Shown: in pieces, positions 1 to 9,224 of the stretch
Numbering within the stretch: position 1 is the stretch's first letter
How the letters are laid out: the number at the start of each line of letters is the position of its first letter
Assembly (NCBI RefSeq): GCF_000422985.1
Contig: NZ_AUHC01000009.1
Span: forward strand, 88,296 to 152,295
Length of the DNA stretch: 64,000 nt
Direction of reading: 5' to 3'
Source: Erythrobacter cryptus DSM 12079
GTDB taxonomy: Bacteria; Pseudomonadota; Alphaproteobacteria; Sphingomonadales; Sphingomonadaceae
Notes under the pieces: model-generated
Database searches by the model: none
Seen by the model: only the letters and a program-made list of their open reading frames with translations
Told to the model about the DNA's origin: nothing
Program-made: the position numbers and the translations under genes

Positions 1-305
1 ATCCCCATGAAGATGACGAGCTTGCCGGTGCCGGCAAGCTCCATCGTCTCGATCCCGAGGATGCCGGCGGCCTGGGCCAGCGCCTCGATCTGGAGCACAC
101 CGGGCATGATCGGGGCGCCGGGAAAATGGCCCTGGAAGAACTGTTCGTTCATGCTCACGGCCTTGACCGCGTGGATGCGCTCACCCAGCGTCATCGACCG
201 CACCCGATCAACCAGCAGCAGCGGGTAGCGGTGCGGCAGGGCCTTGAGGATCCTGCCGATGTCATAATCCGCCGTGCCCGCTGCCGGGCCTGCCGCCTCG
301 CTCAT
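1..305 (-). CDS. fabZ: 3-hydroxyacyl-ACP dehydratase FabZ (3' end cut by window edge)
   Basis: This gene encodes the cytoplasmic dehydratase that converts 3-hydroxyacyl-ACP to trans-2-enoyl-ACP in fatty-acid elongation. The ATG is at 303-305, and about 101 of the usual ~150 residues lie inside the window. [11 protein letters not shown] is visible near residues 24-34. The hot-dog-fold catalytic signature [12 protein letters not shown] follows, with H60 and E74 at the 14-residue spacing expected for the FabZ His/Glu pair. The gene begins 24 bases after skp in the same direction and is the last gene of the rpsB-to-fabZ run. In enterobacteria lpxD separates skp from fabZ; here it does not. The identification is secure even though the C-terminus is missing. 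Confidence 0.95.
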   Translation of the reverse strand, partial: MSEAAGPAAGTADYDIGRILKALPHRYPLLLVDRVRSMTLGERIHAVKAVSMNEQFFQGHFPGAPIMPGVLQIEALAQAAGILGIETMELAGTGKLVIFMG

Positions 306-329
306 GGCGCTCGCTCCCTTAAGCCCCTG

Positions 330-1019
330 TCAGCGCCCGACCGGCGCTGCAGGGTTGCCCTGCTGCTGCTGCGCCGCGGCGGCCTGCTGCTGGGCGATCT
401 GGGCGGCGATCAGGCGCTGCTGGATCTCCTGGAAAATCTGCACGCCTTCGCGGCTCGGCTTCCAATCGGCCGGCGGCACCACGCCCACGCTCGGCACCTT
501 GGTGTTGAGCGCGGCGATCACCGCCTGGGTGATATCGGCTTCGGGCGGGGCGTAGAGCAGCGAACCGGGATCGACCACCAGCTTGATCTGCCGGGCCTTG
601 ATCACTTCTTCCAGCGCAGCGCCATATTGCAGGAGGATCTGCTCGATCGCATAGACGCGCGCGCCATCGATCTGGTTGGCGATCGCCTGGATTTCCTGAT
701 CGAGCGTCTGGAGCTTGGTGTAATCCGGGGTGTTGCGCTTGGCCTCCAGTTCGGCGTCATCAACCTGCTTGTCGCCGTTCTTGTCGAAGGTGGCGAGCAG
801 GGTCTGGCGCTCCTGCGCCTTGTTGCGGCGCAGCTCGGCCTGGGGCGCGTAGGTCTGGGCGATCTGCTCGTAAGCGGTCTGGAAGGCGCTGGTGCCGATG
901 ATCGTGCGCGAGATATCGACCGTGGCAAGCCGGCCTTCCACCTGCGCCTGGGCCGGCACGGCAGCAAGGGCGGCGAGCGCAAGGCCGGCCGGGGCGAAAA
1001 GTTTGGTGAGCATATTCAT
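330..1019 (-). CDS. skp: OmpH/Skp-family periplasmic chaperone
   Basis: The product is a 229-residue periplasmic holdase that binds unfolded outer-membrane proteins on the way to the BAM complex. A Sec signal peptide covers residues 1-25 (hydrophobic LALAALAAV, then cleavage after AQA). The body is helical and charged, as in OmpH proteins, and the C-terminus is Gln/Ala-rich (QQQAAAAQQQQ). It is longer than E. coli Skp (~160 residues), which is common in alphaproteobacteria. Its ATG overlaps the bamA stop codon (TGATG, 1017-1021), so the two are probably translationally coupled. The family call rests on the helical composition, the signal peptide and the bamA context. Confidence 0.9.
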   Translation of the reverse strand: MNMLTKLFAPAGLALAALAAVPAQAQVEGRLATVDISRTIIGTSAFQTAYEQIAQTYAPQAELRRNKAQERQTLLATFDKNGDKQVDDAELEAKRNTPDYTKLQTLDQEIQAIANQIDGARVYAIEQILLQYGAALEEVIKARQIKLVVDPGSLLYAPPEADITQAVIAALNTKVPSVGVVPPADWKPSREGVQIFQEIQQRLIAAQIAQQQAAAAQQQQGNPAAPVGR

Positions 1020-3787
1020 CAGAATTGGGTTCCTACGTTGAAGGTCAGGCGCCGTTCGTCATCGCCCGGCACCTTGCGGATGGTCTGGGCAAGGTCGATG
1101 CGGAACGGCCCGAAGGGCGAGTTCCAGTTGACCCCGATCCCGGCGGTGATGCGCGGACTGGGCGAATCGCCGAGGAAGGTCTCCTTGATCCGGCTGCCCG
1201 GGCGGATCGCCGGGGAATTGGCGCTGCCATCGGGCGCGAGCGGATTGGTGGTGCGGTCAAACACCGGCTGGCCATCGATCAGCACCGGCTGGCCATTGGC
1301 ATCGAGGCGGCGGGTGAAATAGACGAGATTGCCGTTGGCATCGCGTTCCTGCACGCCGAAGGGATTGTCCTGGAGCACCGGCTGCTCCACCCCCCACAGC
1401 GCCCCGATATCGGTCCAGATCGAGGGCCTGAGGCCCAGCTCGCGCGCGCCCGAGCCGAGCGGGATCTCGAGCTCGGCCCGGCCGAGATAGTAGTTGCGCC
1501 CGCCGATGGCATCATCGCGGGTCTGGTTGCGATCGGTGATGAGGATCGGCGGGCCGCCTTCAGGATCATCGACATAGGCCTGGGTGAGCACCCGCGGGCC
1601 AACCCCGCGGATGGCAAAGCCGCGGAACTGCGGCTCGCCGAGGAAGAAGCGGTCGGTGAGGAACACATCATCAACCCCCGCACCCGGCCGATCCTGGAGC
1701 GGGATGATGGTGCCGCCCTCAGCCAGAAGCGAGAAGATGAAGCCCGAATTGCCCACCCGCCAGAACTGCTGGGCGCGTCCGCGGAAGCGCACATAGCGCA
1801 CATCACCCCCGAGCCCAGCAAATTCGGTGCTCAGCGTGACGCTGCGCCCCTGGGTCGGCCGAATGCGCGAGTTCAGGGAGTTGTAGTTGAGGCTGAGGCC
1901 AAGGATCGAACTGAGCCGCGTGCCCAGCGCATCGCACAGGAAGCGCCCGGCCAGCAGCGGATCGCACTCGCGCACCCCGTCGCCATTGATATCGGAGAAG
2001 AACTGGTTCTCATCGAGCGAGACGTCATCATTGTTGAGCGTGTAGCTGCCGATCAGCGCCATGTATTCGGTCAGCGGCACCCCGACGCGCATCGAAAAGC
2101 CGGTGGTGGCCTGCTCGAAGGTGGTGTTGCGATCGCGGTTGGTGAAGTTGAAGCTGTTGAAATCGCGCCGGTAGATATCGATCCCGCCGGAGATGTTGCG
2201 ATCGAAGATATAGGGCTCGGAAAAGCTCACCTGGGCCGAGCGCGAGAACTGCGAATAGTTGACCGAAAGGCCCACCGTCTGCCCGCGCCCGCGGAAATTG
2301 CGCTGGCGGATGGAGCCAGCAAGGATGAACTGCTCGATCGAGGAGAACCCGGCGGAGAACTGCAATTCGCCGGTGGGCTTTTCCTCGACATTGGCCTCGA
2401 GCACGATGCGGTCGGGCGCGCTGCCCTCGACCTGCTTGACCTCGAAATTCTCCTGGAAATAGGCGAGTGAATTGATGCGGGCATTGGTGCGCTGCACCGC
2501 CAGGCTGTTGAAGGCATCGCCCTCGGCCAGGCGGAACTCGCGGCGGATCACCTTGTCCTGGGTGAGCGTGTTGCCGTTGACATCGATCCGCTCGACATAA
2601 ACCCGCGGCGCCTCGCGCAGCAGGAACGTGACATTCATCTGCCGCTTGTCGGCATCGCGGCGGAAGCGCGGCTGCACATCGGCAAAGGCATAGCCGAAGC
2701 GCCCGGCCAGCTCGGTGAGCTGCTCAACCGTGTCCTCGACGGTCTTGGCATTGTACCAGTCGCCGGTCTTCATCGGCAGCTGGGCGCTCATGACCTCGCT
2801 GTCGAAGTCGCGCAACTGGCTGTCAACCTTGACTTCGCCGAAGGTGTAGCGCTCACCCTCCTCGACCACATAGGTGATGATGAAGTCGCGCTGGTCCGGG
2901 GTCAGCTCGGCCACGGCCGAGACCACGCGGAAATCGGCATAGCCATTGGTGAGGTAGAACTGGCGCAGCTTCTGCTGGTCGAAGGCCAGCCGATCGGGAT
3001 CGTAGCTGGTGTTCGAGCTGAAGAAGCGGGTCAGGCGCGCCTGCTTGGTCACCATCTCGCCGCGCAGCTCGCCATCGGAAAACTTCTCGTTGCCGAGGAT
3101 GTTGATCTGTCTGACCTTGGACTTGGGCCCCTCGCTGATCTCGAAGATGATATCGACGCGGTTCTGCGGCAGCTGCACCAACTTGGGCTCGACCTTGGCG
3201 GCAAAGCGGCCCTGGCGCTTGTAAAGCTCGATGATGCGGGCCACGTCCGCACGCACCTTGGAACGGGTGAAGATCTGGCGCGGGGCGAGCTTGATCTCGG
3301 GCAGGATCTTGTCGTTCTTGAGCCGCTGGTTGCCTTCCAGCACGATGCGGTTGATCACCGGGTTTTCAACGACGGTGATCACCACGTTGCCGTTGTCATT
3401 GCGGATGCTGGTGTTGGCGAACAGTTCGGTGGCGCCCAGGTCCTTGATCGCCTCGTCGGCGGCAAGCGCGGTATATTCCTGCCCGACGCGCAGGCGGATG
3501 TAGCTCAGGATGGTGGTGGGCTCGAGCCTTTCGGCCCCGACCACGCTGATGCTGCGGATGATGTTGCCGCGCTCGGCCGGTGCAGGAGCCGGGGCCGGGG
3601 CCGGAGAGGGGGCGGGAGCCGGGGCCTGCTCCTGCGCCAGCGCCATGCCGGGCAGGCCGGCAAGCAGCGAACCGCCACACAGCAAGGCGGCAAGGCGCGC
3701 GCGGCGCGCCCCCCCCGGTGCCGCAGCGCTGCCCCGCGCCGGATTGCCATGGACCGGCGCCACCACCGTCTCGCTCGATGCGTTCAT
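1019..3787 (-). CDS. bamA: Outer membrane protein assembly factor BamA
   Basis: BamA is the Omp85 core of the beta-barrel assembly machine. From the ATG at 3785-3787 the protein has 922 residues. A longer frame upstream lacks signal-peptide character. The signal peptide runs to about residue 51 (cleavage after ALA), followed by a Pro/Ala linker and then POTRA repeats beginning near IRSISVVGAERL. The C-terminal half is a 16-stranded barrel, recognisable from GELQFSAGFSS onward, with the conserved loop-6 motif FRGF and a terminal Phe. At 922 residues it is longer than E. coli BamA (~810), partly because of barrel-loop inserts around the Asp-rich EFFSDINGDG-like stretch and near the C-terminus. 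It lies between rseP and skp in the classical order. Confidence 0.97.
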   Translation of the reverse strand: MNASSETVVAPVHGNPARGSAAAPGGARRARLAALLCGGSLLAGLPGMALAQEQAPAPAPSPAPAPAPAPAERGNIIRSISVVGAERLEPTTILSYIRLRVGQEYTALAADEAIKDLGATELFANTSIRNDNGNVVITVVENPVINRIVLEGNQRLKNDKILPEIKLAPRQIFTRSKVRADVARIIELYKRQGRFAAKVEPKLVQLPQNRVDIIFEISEGPKSKVRQINILGNEKFSDGELRGEMVTKQARLTRFFSSNTSYDPDRLAFDQQKLRQFYLTNGYADFRVVSAVAELTPDQRDFIITYVVEEGERYTFGEVKVDSQLRDFDSEVMSAQLPMKTGDWYNAKTVEDTVEQLTELAGRFGYAFADVQPRFRRDADKRQMNVTFLLREAPRVYVERIDVNGNTLTQDKVIRREFRLAEGDAFNSLAVQRTNARINSLAYFQENFEVKQVEGSAPDRIVLEANVEEKPTGELQFSAGFSSIEQFILAGSIRQRNFRGRGQTVGLSVNYSQFSRSAQVSFSEPYIFDRNISGGIDIYRRDFNSFNFTNRDRNTTFEQATTGFSMRVGVPLTEYMALIGSYTLNNDDVSLDENQFFSDINGDGVRECDPLLAGRFLCDALGTRLSSILGLSLNYNSLNSRIRPTQGRSVTLSTEFAGLGGDVRYVRFRGRAQQFWRVGNSGFIFSLLAEGGTIIPLQDRPGAGVDDVFLTDRFFLGEPQFRGFAIRGVGPRVLTQAYVDDPEGGPPILITDRNQTRDDAIGGRNYYLGRAELEIPLGSGARELGLRPSIWTDIGALWGVEQPVLQDNPFGVQERDANGNLVYFTRRLDANGQPVLIDGQPVFDRTTNPLAPDGSANSPAIRPGSRIKETFLGDSPSPRITAGIGVNWNSPFGPFRIDLAQTIRKVPGDDERRLTFNVGTQF

Positions 3788-4018
3788 GCCGCTAAAATCC
3801 CGTCTTCTTCCTTGCTGCCCGCGCCCCTGCGACGGACACGCCTCGCCGACTCTCAGGCCGGATGCCTGCCCCCCCGCCGTGCCGTCCCGCTGCGGCGCCA
3901 GCATCTCGGCCCTCGCCTGTGCCCGATGTGCCGAGCGCAATCAAGCCGCGAGGGTGGCACGGCTGCGACTGGACGCGCGCTTTCCCCGGCAAAGCGCAGG
4001 AGCGCGGACGCAATGCGC

Positions 4019-5140
4019 TCAGCTGCCGAACAAGGGGAGCGAAAAGAGGTCATTCACCGTCACCACCGCCATCAGCATCAGCACCAGCGCGATCCCGGTG
4101 CGATAGGCCCATTCGGTCGCCTGCGGCCCCACCGGCTTGCGGCGGATCGCCTCGGCCAGATAGAACATCAGGTGCCCGCCATCGAGCGCGGGGATTGGCA
4201 AGAAGTTGATGAATGCCAAATTAAGCGAAATGAGCGCGGCGAAGTGGACGAAGGCCGCCACCCCCATGCTCATCTGCTCGCCCGAATATTTGGCGATCTT
4301 GATCGGCCCGCCCAGCTCCTTGACCGAGCGATCGCCGCTGATGATCTGCTTGATACCGGTGACCATCAGCAAGGTGAAATCCCAGCTCTGCTTGACCCCG
4401 AGCCCGATCGCCTCGAGCGGGCCGACCTTCTCAAGCACGAATTTCCCGCCCACCGGCGCCACCCCGATCAGGCCCTCGGTGCTGACATTGCCGAAATTGT
4501 CGCGCCGCTCCACCCGCGCCGTGGTCACGGCAACATCGCGCGTCGTCCCATCGCGCGCGACGGTAAAGACCATGCGCTTGCCCGGGTGGAGCGCCACCTT
4601 GGTCTTGATATCGGTGAAATCGCGCACCGGCCGCCCGTCGATCGCCACCACCACATCGCCCACCTTGAGCCCGGCGGCAGCCGCAGGACTGTTTGCGGTG
4701 AAGGCGCCGATGGTGCGCGAATCCTCGGGATCGACCAGCGTGGGCTTGCCGAGAATGGCAAAGAAGGCGGCAAAGATCGCCACCGCCACCACGAGGTTGG
4801 TGACCGGGCCGGCCGCGACGATCAGCGCGCGCTTCCACAGCGCCGCGGCCTGAAAGGCGCCTTCCTCCACCGCGGCGGATGGATCGGGCACGCTGGCCGG
4901 GTTCATGTCGCCCTTGAACTGGACATAGCCCCCCAGCGGCAGCGCCGAGAGCTTCCAGCGGGTGCCGTGGCGATCGGTAAAGCCGAAAAGCTCGCGCCCG
5001 AAGCCGACCGAGAAGGCCTCGGCCTTGACCCCGAACAGCCGGCCCACGAGCAGGTGGCCAAGCTCGTGCACGGTCACCAGCGGGCCCAGCAGCAGCAGGA
5101 AGCCCACGACATACATCCAGAAGGGCGGGCTATCCAACAA
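4019..5140 (-). CDS. rseP: Site-2 metalloprotease RseP, TTG start inside the end of dxr
   Basis: This inner-membrane zinc protease performs regulated intramembrane proteolysis, for example of anti-sigma factors. From TTG at 5138-5140 it has 373 residues. HELGH at residues 25-29 supplies the zinc ligands, a PDZ domain occupies the middle (AAGLKVGDVVVAIDG), and NFLPIPALDGGH near D320 is the second active-site motif. The first ATG (5116) would cut off the residues before the first membrane helix and has no Shine-Dalgarno. GGAGAA at 5149-5154 sits correctly for the TTG at 5140 (or 5137), so the start overlaps the dxr stop by 11 bases. A 231-base gap separates its end from bamA. Confidence 0.93.
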   Translation of the reverse strand: MLDSPPFWMYVVGFLLLLGPLVTVHELGHLLVGRLFGVKAEAFSVGFGRELFGFTDRHGTRWKLSALPLGGYVQFKGDMNPASVPDPSAAVEEGAFQAAALWKRALIVAAGPVTNLVVAVAIFAAFFAILGKPTLVDPEDSRTIGAFTANSPAAAAGLKVGDVVVAIDGRPVRDFTDIKTKVALHPGKRMVFTVARDGTTRDVAVTTARVERRDNFGNVSTEGLIGVAPVGGKFVLEKVGPLEAIGLGVKQSWDFTLLMVTGIKQIISGDRSVKELGGPIKIAKYSGEQMSMGVAAFVHFAALISLNLAFINFLPIPALDGGHLMFYLAEAIRRKPVGPQATEWAYRTGIALVLMLMAVVTVNDLFSLPLFGS

Positions 5141-6299
5141 GGGCGGGATTCTCCAGCAGGCGCTGTGCTTCACGCCGCGCCGATTGATCGATCGCCAGCA
5201 CGTCCTCGAGGCTGGCGGGCGCAGCGCCGAGCGGGCTGCGCTCCAGGGTTTCCTCCACCAATGCCGCAATGTGGGTGAACCGCAACTGACCGGCAAGGAA
5301 GGCGGCCACCGCCACCTCGTTGGCGGCATTGAGGATCGCCGGCGCGGCGCCGCCCGCGGCCAGCGCCTCGCGCGCCAGGCGGGTGGCGGGGAAGCGCTCC
5401 TCGTCGGGCGCGTGGAAGGTGAGTTCGCCGATGGCGGCAAGATCGAGCGGGCCGAGCGGGGTTTCCATCCGCTCGGGCCAGGCCAGGCACGAGGCGATCG
5501 GCACCCGCATGTCCGAAGGGCCAAGCTGGGCAAGGGTCGAACGGTCGCGGAACTCGACCATCGAATGGATCACGCTTTGCGGGTGGATGACAATCGAGAG
5601 CTTGTCGAGCCCCACCGGAAAGAGGTGATAGGCCTCGATATATTCAAGGCCCTTGTTCATCATCGTGGCCGAATCGACGCTGATCTTGGCCCCCATCGAC
5701 CAATTGGGATGGGCAATCGCCTCGGCCGGGGTGGCGGTGTGGAGCCGCTCGGCGCTCCAGGTGCGCAAGGGCCCGCCGCTCGCGGTGAGGGTGATGCGCG
5801 CGACATCGGCGATGCGGTTGCCGGCAAGGCACTGGAAGATGGCGTTGTGTTCCGAATCGGTCGGAAGCAAGGTGGCGCCGTGGCGCGCCACCGCCGCCAT
5901 CAGCACCTCGCCGGCCGAAACCAGCGCCTCCTTGTTGGCAAGCGCGATGGTGCCGCCGCGCTCGACCGCGGCCATGACCGGCGCGAGGCCCGCACAGCCG
6001 ACGATCGCCGCCACCGTCATGTCCACCGGCCGCGCCGCCGCCTCGATCAGCGCCGCGCGCCCGCCCGCCGCGGCGATCCCGGTGCCGGCGAGCGCGTCAC
6101 GCAGCTCGGGCAGGCAGGCCTCGTCCCCCACCACCGCAAGCCGCGCATCGAACTCGATCGCGAGCGCGGCAAGCTGGGCGGCGCTGCACTGGGCGGTGAG
6201 CGCCTCGATCTGCCAGGCCGCGCGGTTGCGCCGCACCAGATCGAGCGTCGATGCCCCGATCGAGCCGGTCGCGCCAAGCAGGGTGAGCGTGCGCGTCAT
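5130..6299 (-). CDS. dxr: 1-deoxy-D-xylulose-5-phosphate reductoisomerase
   Basis: Dxr carries out the committed step of the MEP isoprenoid pathway, converting DXP to 2-C-methyl-D-erythritol 4-phosphate with NADPH. It has 389 residues from the ATG at 6297-6299, the normal family length. The NADPH-binding GATGSIG lies at residues 9-15. ALANKEALVSAGE, PTDSEHNAIFQCL and ASGGPLRTW carry the metal and substrate ligands. The gene starts 7 bases after the cdsA stop and its 3' end overlaps rseP. Together with uppS and the polyprenyl synthase at 34938-35948, it supplies undecaprenyl and quinone isoprenoids. Confidence 0.97.
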   Translation of the reverse strand: MTRTLTLLGATGSIGASTLDLVRRNRAAWQIEALTAQCSAAQLAALAIEFDARLAVVGDEACLPELRDALAGTGIAAAGGRAALIEAAARPVDMTVAAIVGCAGLAPVMAAVERGGTIALANKEALVSAGEVLMAAVARHGATLLPTDSEHNAIFQCLAGNRIADVARITLTASGGPLRTWSAERLHTATPAEAIAHPNWSMGAKISVDSATMMNKGLEYIEAYHLFPVGLDKLSIVIHPQSVIHSMVEFRDRSTLAQLGPSDMRVPIASCLAWPERMETPLGPLDLAAIGELTFHAPDEERFPATRLAREALAAGGAAPAILNAANEVAVAAFLAGQLRFTHIAALVEETLERSPLGAAPASLEDVLAIDQSARREAQRLLENPALVG

Positions 6300-6306
6300 C
6301 TGCCCA

Positions 6307-7071
6307 TCATCCCAGCAAAAGGGGCAGCGTGGCAATCACAAACAGCACGAAGAACACCGCGATGAAGCCATCGAGCCGGTCAAACAGCCCGCCATGTCCC
6401 GGAATGAGATGGCCCGAATCCTTCACCCCGGCGCGCCGCTTCATCCAGCTTTCAAAGAAATCCCCGGCCTGGGCGATGAGCGCGATCAGCACCCCGCCGA
6501 GCACCGCCATGCCGAGCGCCCCGACCGTGTAGCCCGGCACCGCCGCGGGGCCGAAATCGCTGATCTCGACGCCCACGCCGACGAGCGCGGCAAGCGCGGC
6601 GCCGCCGCCGAGGCCCGCCCAGGTCTTGGCCGGGCTGATCCGGGGCGCGATCTTCGGCCCGCCGATCGCGCGCCCGGCGAAATAGGCGCCGACATCGACC
6701 GCCACGATCGGCAGGATGAAGGCGACGAGCACCTCGAGCGGGCCATAGCCCGAGGCTGAGGGATCGAGCGGGAGCACCTGGCGCCCGTTGCGCACCACCA
6801 GCATGGCCAGCGCCGCCCCGCCGATATAGATCACCCCGGCAAAGAACCACAGCGTCTCGCCCAAAAGCGACAGGCCAAAGCGGCTCACCAGCCGGTTCCA
6901 CTCCCACAGCAGCCCGAGCGCGAGCGCGCCCACCAGCAGCGTCCACACCCAGCCGCCCAGCCACAGCGCCCCGCCCGCCACCACCAGCATGACGATGGCG
7001 CTGGCAAGGCGCACCGGCAGATCGGACACCCCTGCCCTCACATCGCGCACCCGGTCGCTATCTTCCGCCAT
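6307..7071 (-). CDS. cdsA: Phosphatidate cytidylyltransferase
   Basis: CdsA makes CDP-diacylglycerol from phosphatidate and CTP at the inner membrane, supplying PssA (11570-12484) with its substrate. From the ATG at 7069-7071 it has 254 residues. Multiple hydrophobic segments fill the protein, and the family signature is at the C-terminus (VKDSGHLIPGHGGLFDRLDG). The start lies 14 bases inside the 3' end of uppS. It is somewhat shorter than E. coli CdsA (285), as is usual in this group. Confidence 0.94.
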   Translation of the reverse strand: MAEDSDRVRDVRAGVSDLPVRLASAIVMLVVAGGALWLGGWVWTLLVGALALGLLWEWNRLVSRFGLSLLGETLWFFAGVIYIGGAALAMLVVRNGRQVLPLDPSASGYGPLEVLVAFILPIVAVDVGAYFAGRAIGGPKIAPRISPAKTWAGLGGGAALAALVGVGVEISDFGPAAVPGYTVGALGMAVLGGVLIALIAQAGDFFESWMKRRAGVKDSGHLIPGHGGLFDRLDGFIAVFFVLFVIATLPLLLG

Positions 7072-7750
7072 AGCGTCGCTCCCTGCGGGCAAAATCATCA
7101 AGCGCTTGGGCAAGATGCGCTGGCTCGAAATCGGGCCAGAGCGTCTCGACAAACAGCATCTCGGCATAGGCCGCCTGCCACAGCAGGAAATTGGACAGGC
7201 GGATCTCCCCGCTGGTGCGGATGAGAAGGTCAAGCGGGGGCAGATCGGCGGTATCGAGATGGGCGGCGATGGTCTCGATCGTCACGTCCCCCTCGGCCGC
7301 CGCCTTGGCCGCGGCCCGGGCAATCTCGTGCTGGCCGCCGTAATTGAGCGCCACCGCGAGGGTGCGCTTGCCCTCGGCGGTGCGGGCCAGCGCGTCTTCG
7401 AGCATGGCGACAATATCAGGAGCAAGCGCCCGCCAGTCGCCGATGATCTTGAGCCTGACCTTGTTGGCGACGAATTCCTCGAGGTCGGATTTGATGAACC
7501 GGCGCATCAGGTTCATCAGATCATCGACCTCCTCGTCGGGCCGCTTCCAGTTTTCCGAGGAGAAGGCATAGAGGGTGAGGCATTCGAGGCCCGTCGGCTC
7601 GAGGCTGCGCACCAGCCGCCGCACCGCCTCGACCCCGCGCTGGTGGCCGACCGCGCGCGGCAGGCCCCGCTGCTTGGCCCAGCGGCCATTGCCATCCATG
7701 ATGATGGCGACATGGCGGGCGCGCGATTGCTGCAAGCTGTCCCCCTTCAT
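7058..7750 (-). CDS. uppS: Isoprenyl (undecaprenyl) diphosphate synthase
   Basis: This cis-prenyltransferase builds undecaprenyl diphosphate, the lipid carrier for cell-wall glycans, from farnesyl diphosphate and IPP. It has 230 residues from the ATG at 7748-7750. The invariant motif IIMDGNGRWA is at residues 16-25, with catalytic D19. The C-terminal signature appears as DLLIRTSGEIRLSNFLLWQ. The gene overlaps cdsA downstream and starts 14 bases after frr, so it is part of the same transcript. Confidence 0.96.
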   Translation of the reverse strand: MKGDSLQQSRARHVAIIMDGNGRWAKQRGLPRAVGHQRGVEAVRRLVRSLEPTGLECLTLYAFSSENWKRPDEEVDDLMNLMRRFIKSDLEEFVANKVRLKIIGDWRALAPDIVAMLEDALARTAEGKRTLAVALNYGGQHEIARAAAKAAAEGDVTIETIAAHLDTADLPPLDLLIRTSGEIRLSNFLLWQAAYAEMLFVETLWPDFEPAHLAQALDDFARRERRYGGR

Positions 7751-7764
7751 CCGCCGCGACCCGC

Positions 7765-8322
7765 TTACTGGCTCAGGATTTCCTGCTCCTTCTTGGCGGC
7801 GGCCTCGTCGGCTTCCTTCACATATTGGTCGGTGAGCTTCTGCACCTCGTCCTCGCGGCGCTTGCGCTCGTCCTCGGAGATTTCCTTTTTCTTCTCGTCG
7901 GCCTTGAGGCTTTCCATCGCGTCGCGGCGCACGTTGCGGATCGCGATCTTGGCCTTCTCGGCATATTGGCCGGCAAGCTTGGCGAGTTCCTTGCGGCGCT
8001 CCTGGGTGAGATCGGGGATCGGCAGGCGCAGCGTCTGCCCGTCGATGATCGGGTTGAGGCCGAGATTGGCATGGGCGATGCCCTTCTCCACCGCGGTCAT
8101 GTTGGCGCGGTCCCACACCTGCACCGAGAGCATCCGCGGCTCGGGCGCCGAGACCGTGGCGACCTGGTTCAAGGGCATCATCGCGCCATAGACCTCGACC
8201 ACCACCGGATCGAGCAGGCTGGTGTTGGCGCGGCCGGTGCGCAGGCCCTGCAGATCGCTCTTGAGCGCTTCGACCGCGCCCTTCATCCGGCGTTCGACAT
8301 CGGCCTTGTCATATTGCGGCAT
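7765..8322 (-). CDS. frr: Ribosome recycling factor
   Basis: RRF, with EF-G, splits post-termination ribosomes. The 185-residue product matches the family length. The N-terminal MKGAVEALKSDLQGLRTGRA region and the charged long-helix C-terminal half (TQERRKELAKLAGQYAEKAK, then RRDAMESLKADEKK) are characteristic. It sits between pyrH (21 bases upstream) and uppS (14 bases downstream). Confidence 0.97.
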   Translation of the reverse strand: MPQYDKADVERRMKGAVEALKSDLQGLRTGRANTSLLDPVVVEVYGAMMPLNQVATVSAPEPRMLSVQVWDRANMTAVEKGIAHANLGLNPIIDGQTLRLPIPDLTQERRKELAKLAGQYAEKAKIAIRNVRRDAMESLKADEKKKEISEDERKRREDEVQKLTDQYVKEADEAAAKKEQEILSQ

Positions 8323-8343
8323 GGCTGGGGTTCCTTCGCTCTT

Positions 8344-9063
8344 TCAGCTGTCTTGCACGATGGTCTGCACGCCCTTGCCGGCAAGCACGCGGGCAAGGTT
8401 GCCCTTCTCGCGGATCGAAAAGACCACGATGGGGATCTTGTTGTCGCGGCACAGCGCCACGGCCGAGGCGTCCATCACCTTGAGATTGTCGGCGAGCACC
8501 CGGTCGTAAGCGACGGTATCGAAACGGATTGCCTTGGGATTGAGCTTGGGATCGCTGTCATAGACCCCATCGACGCTGGTGCCCTTCAAAAGCGCGTCGC
8601 ACTTCATTTCCGCAGCCCGCAGCGCCGCGCCGCTGTCGGTGGTGAAATAAGGCGCGCCCACGCCCGCGGCAAAGATCACCACCCGGCCCTTTTCAAGGTG
8701 GCGCTCGGCCCGGCGGCGGATCACCGGCTCGCACACCTGGTCCATCTGGATCGCGCTCTGCACCCGGGTTTCAACCCCCAGCTGCTCGAGCGCGTTCTGC
8801 ATGGCGAGCGCGTTCATCACCGTCGCCAGCATACCCATGTAATCGGCCTGGGCGCGGTCCATCCCCTTGGCTGCCCCCGCCATGCCGCGAAAGATGTTGC
8901 CGCCCCCGATGACGAGGCAGATTTCAAGCCCCGTGTCCTTGGCCGCCTTCACCTCCTTGGCCAGTTCGGCGACGAATTCGGGATCGATCCCGAACTGCTG
9001 ATTGCCCATCAGCACCTCGCCCGAAAGCTTCAGGAGCACGCGCTTGAGCGGGGGGAGAGACAT
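8344..9063 (-). CDS. pyrH: UMP kinase
   Basis: PyrH phosphorylates UMP to UDP with ATP in pyrimidine nucleotide synthesis. It has 239 residues from the ATG at 9061-9063. The amino-acid-kinase fold starts with [13 protein letters not shown], followed by [11 protein letters not shown] and a phosphate-binding [23 protein letters not shown] loop typical of bacterial UMP kinases. A longer reading frame starts at 9105 but adds residues not typical of the family. The gene is 21 bases from frr and about 160 bases from tsf. Confidence 0.97.
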   Translation of the reverse strand: MSLPPLKRVLLKLSGEVLMGNQQFGIDPEFVAELAKEVKAAKDTGLEICLVIGGGNIFRGMAGAAKGMDRAQADYMGMLATVMNALAMQNALEQLGVETRVQSAIQMDQVCEPVIRRRAERHLEKGRVVIFAAGVGAPYFTTDSGAALRAAEMKCDALLKGTSVDGVYDSDPKLNPKAIRFDTVAYDRVLADNLKVMDASAVALCRDNKIPIVVFSIREKGNLARVLAGKGVQTIVQDS

Positions 9064-9224
9064 GGGGGCGATGGGCTCCGGGCTGAAATCTCGGGTGCGG
9101 CGCACTTAACGGGCAATCGCCCGCAGCGCAAAGGGTAAGCTGCAAGGGGCGGGCGGCGGTTCCACGCAAACGGCCGCCGCAGCATGAGGGCTGCGACGGC
9201 CGCAATGCCTGGCGCCGGGGGGGA

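Noticed and set aside
126..1322. Long plus-strand open frame opposite fabZ, skp and bamA
   Set aside because: It is an antisense shadow in GC-rich DNA: Arg/Leu/Gly-rich without domain character, while the minus strand encodes clear FabZ, Skp and BamA motifs.
1025..2470. 481-codon plus-strand frame antisense to bamA
   Set aside because: High-GC codon bias leaves the opposite strand open. The composition is random-looking, and BamA is unambiguous on the other strand.
3580..3640. Repetitive GGGGCCGG-like tract
   Set aside because: It encodes the Pro/Ala linker that follows the BamA signal peptide and is not an independent repeat element.
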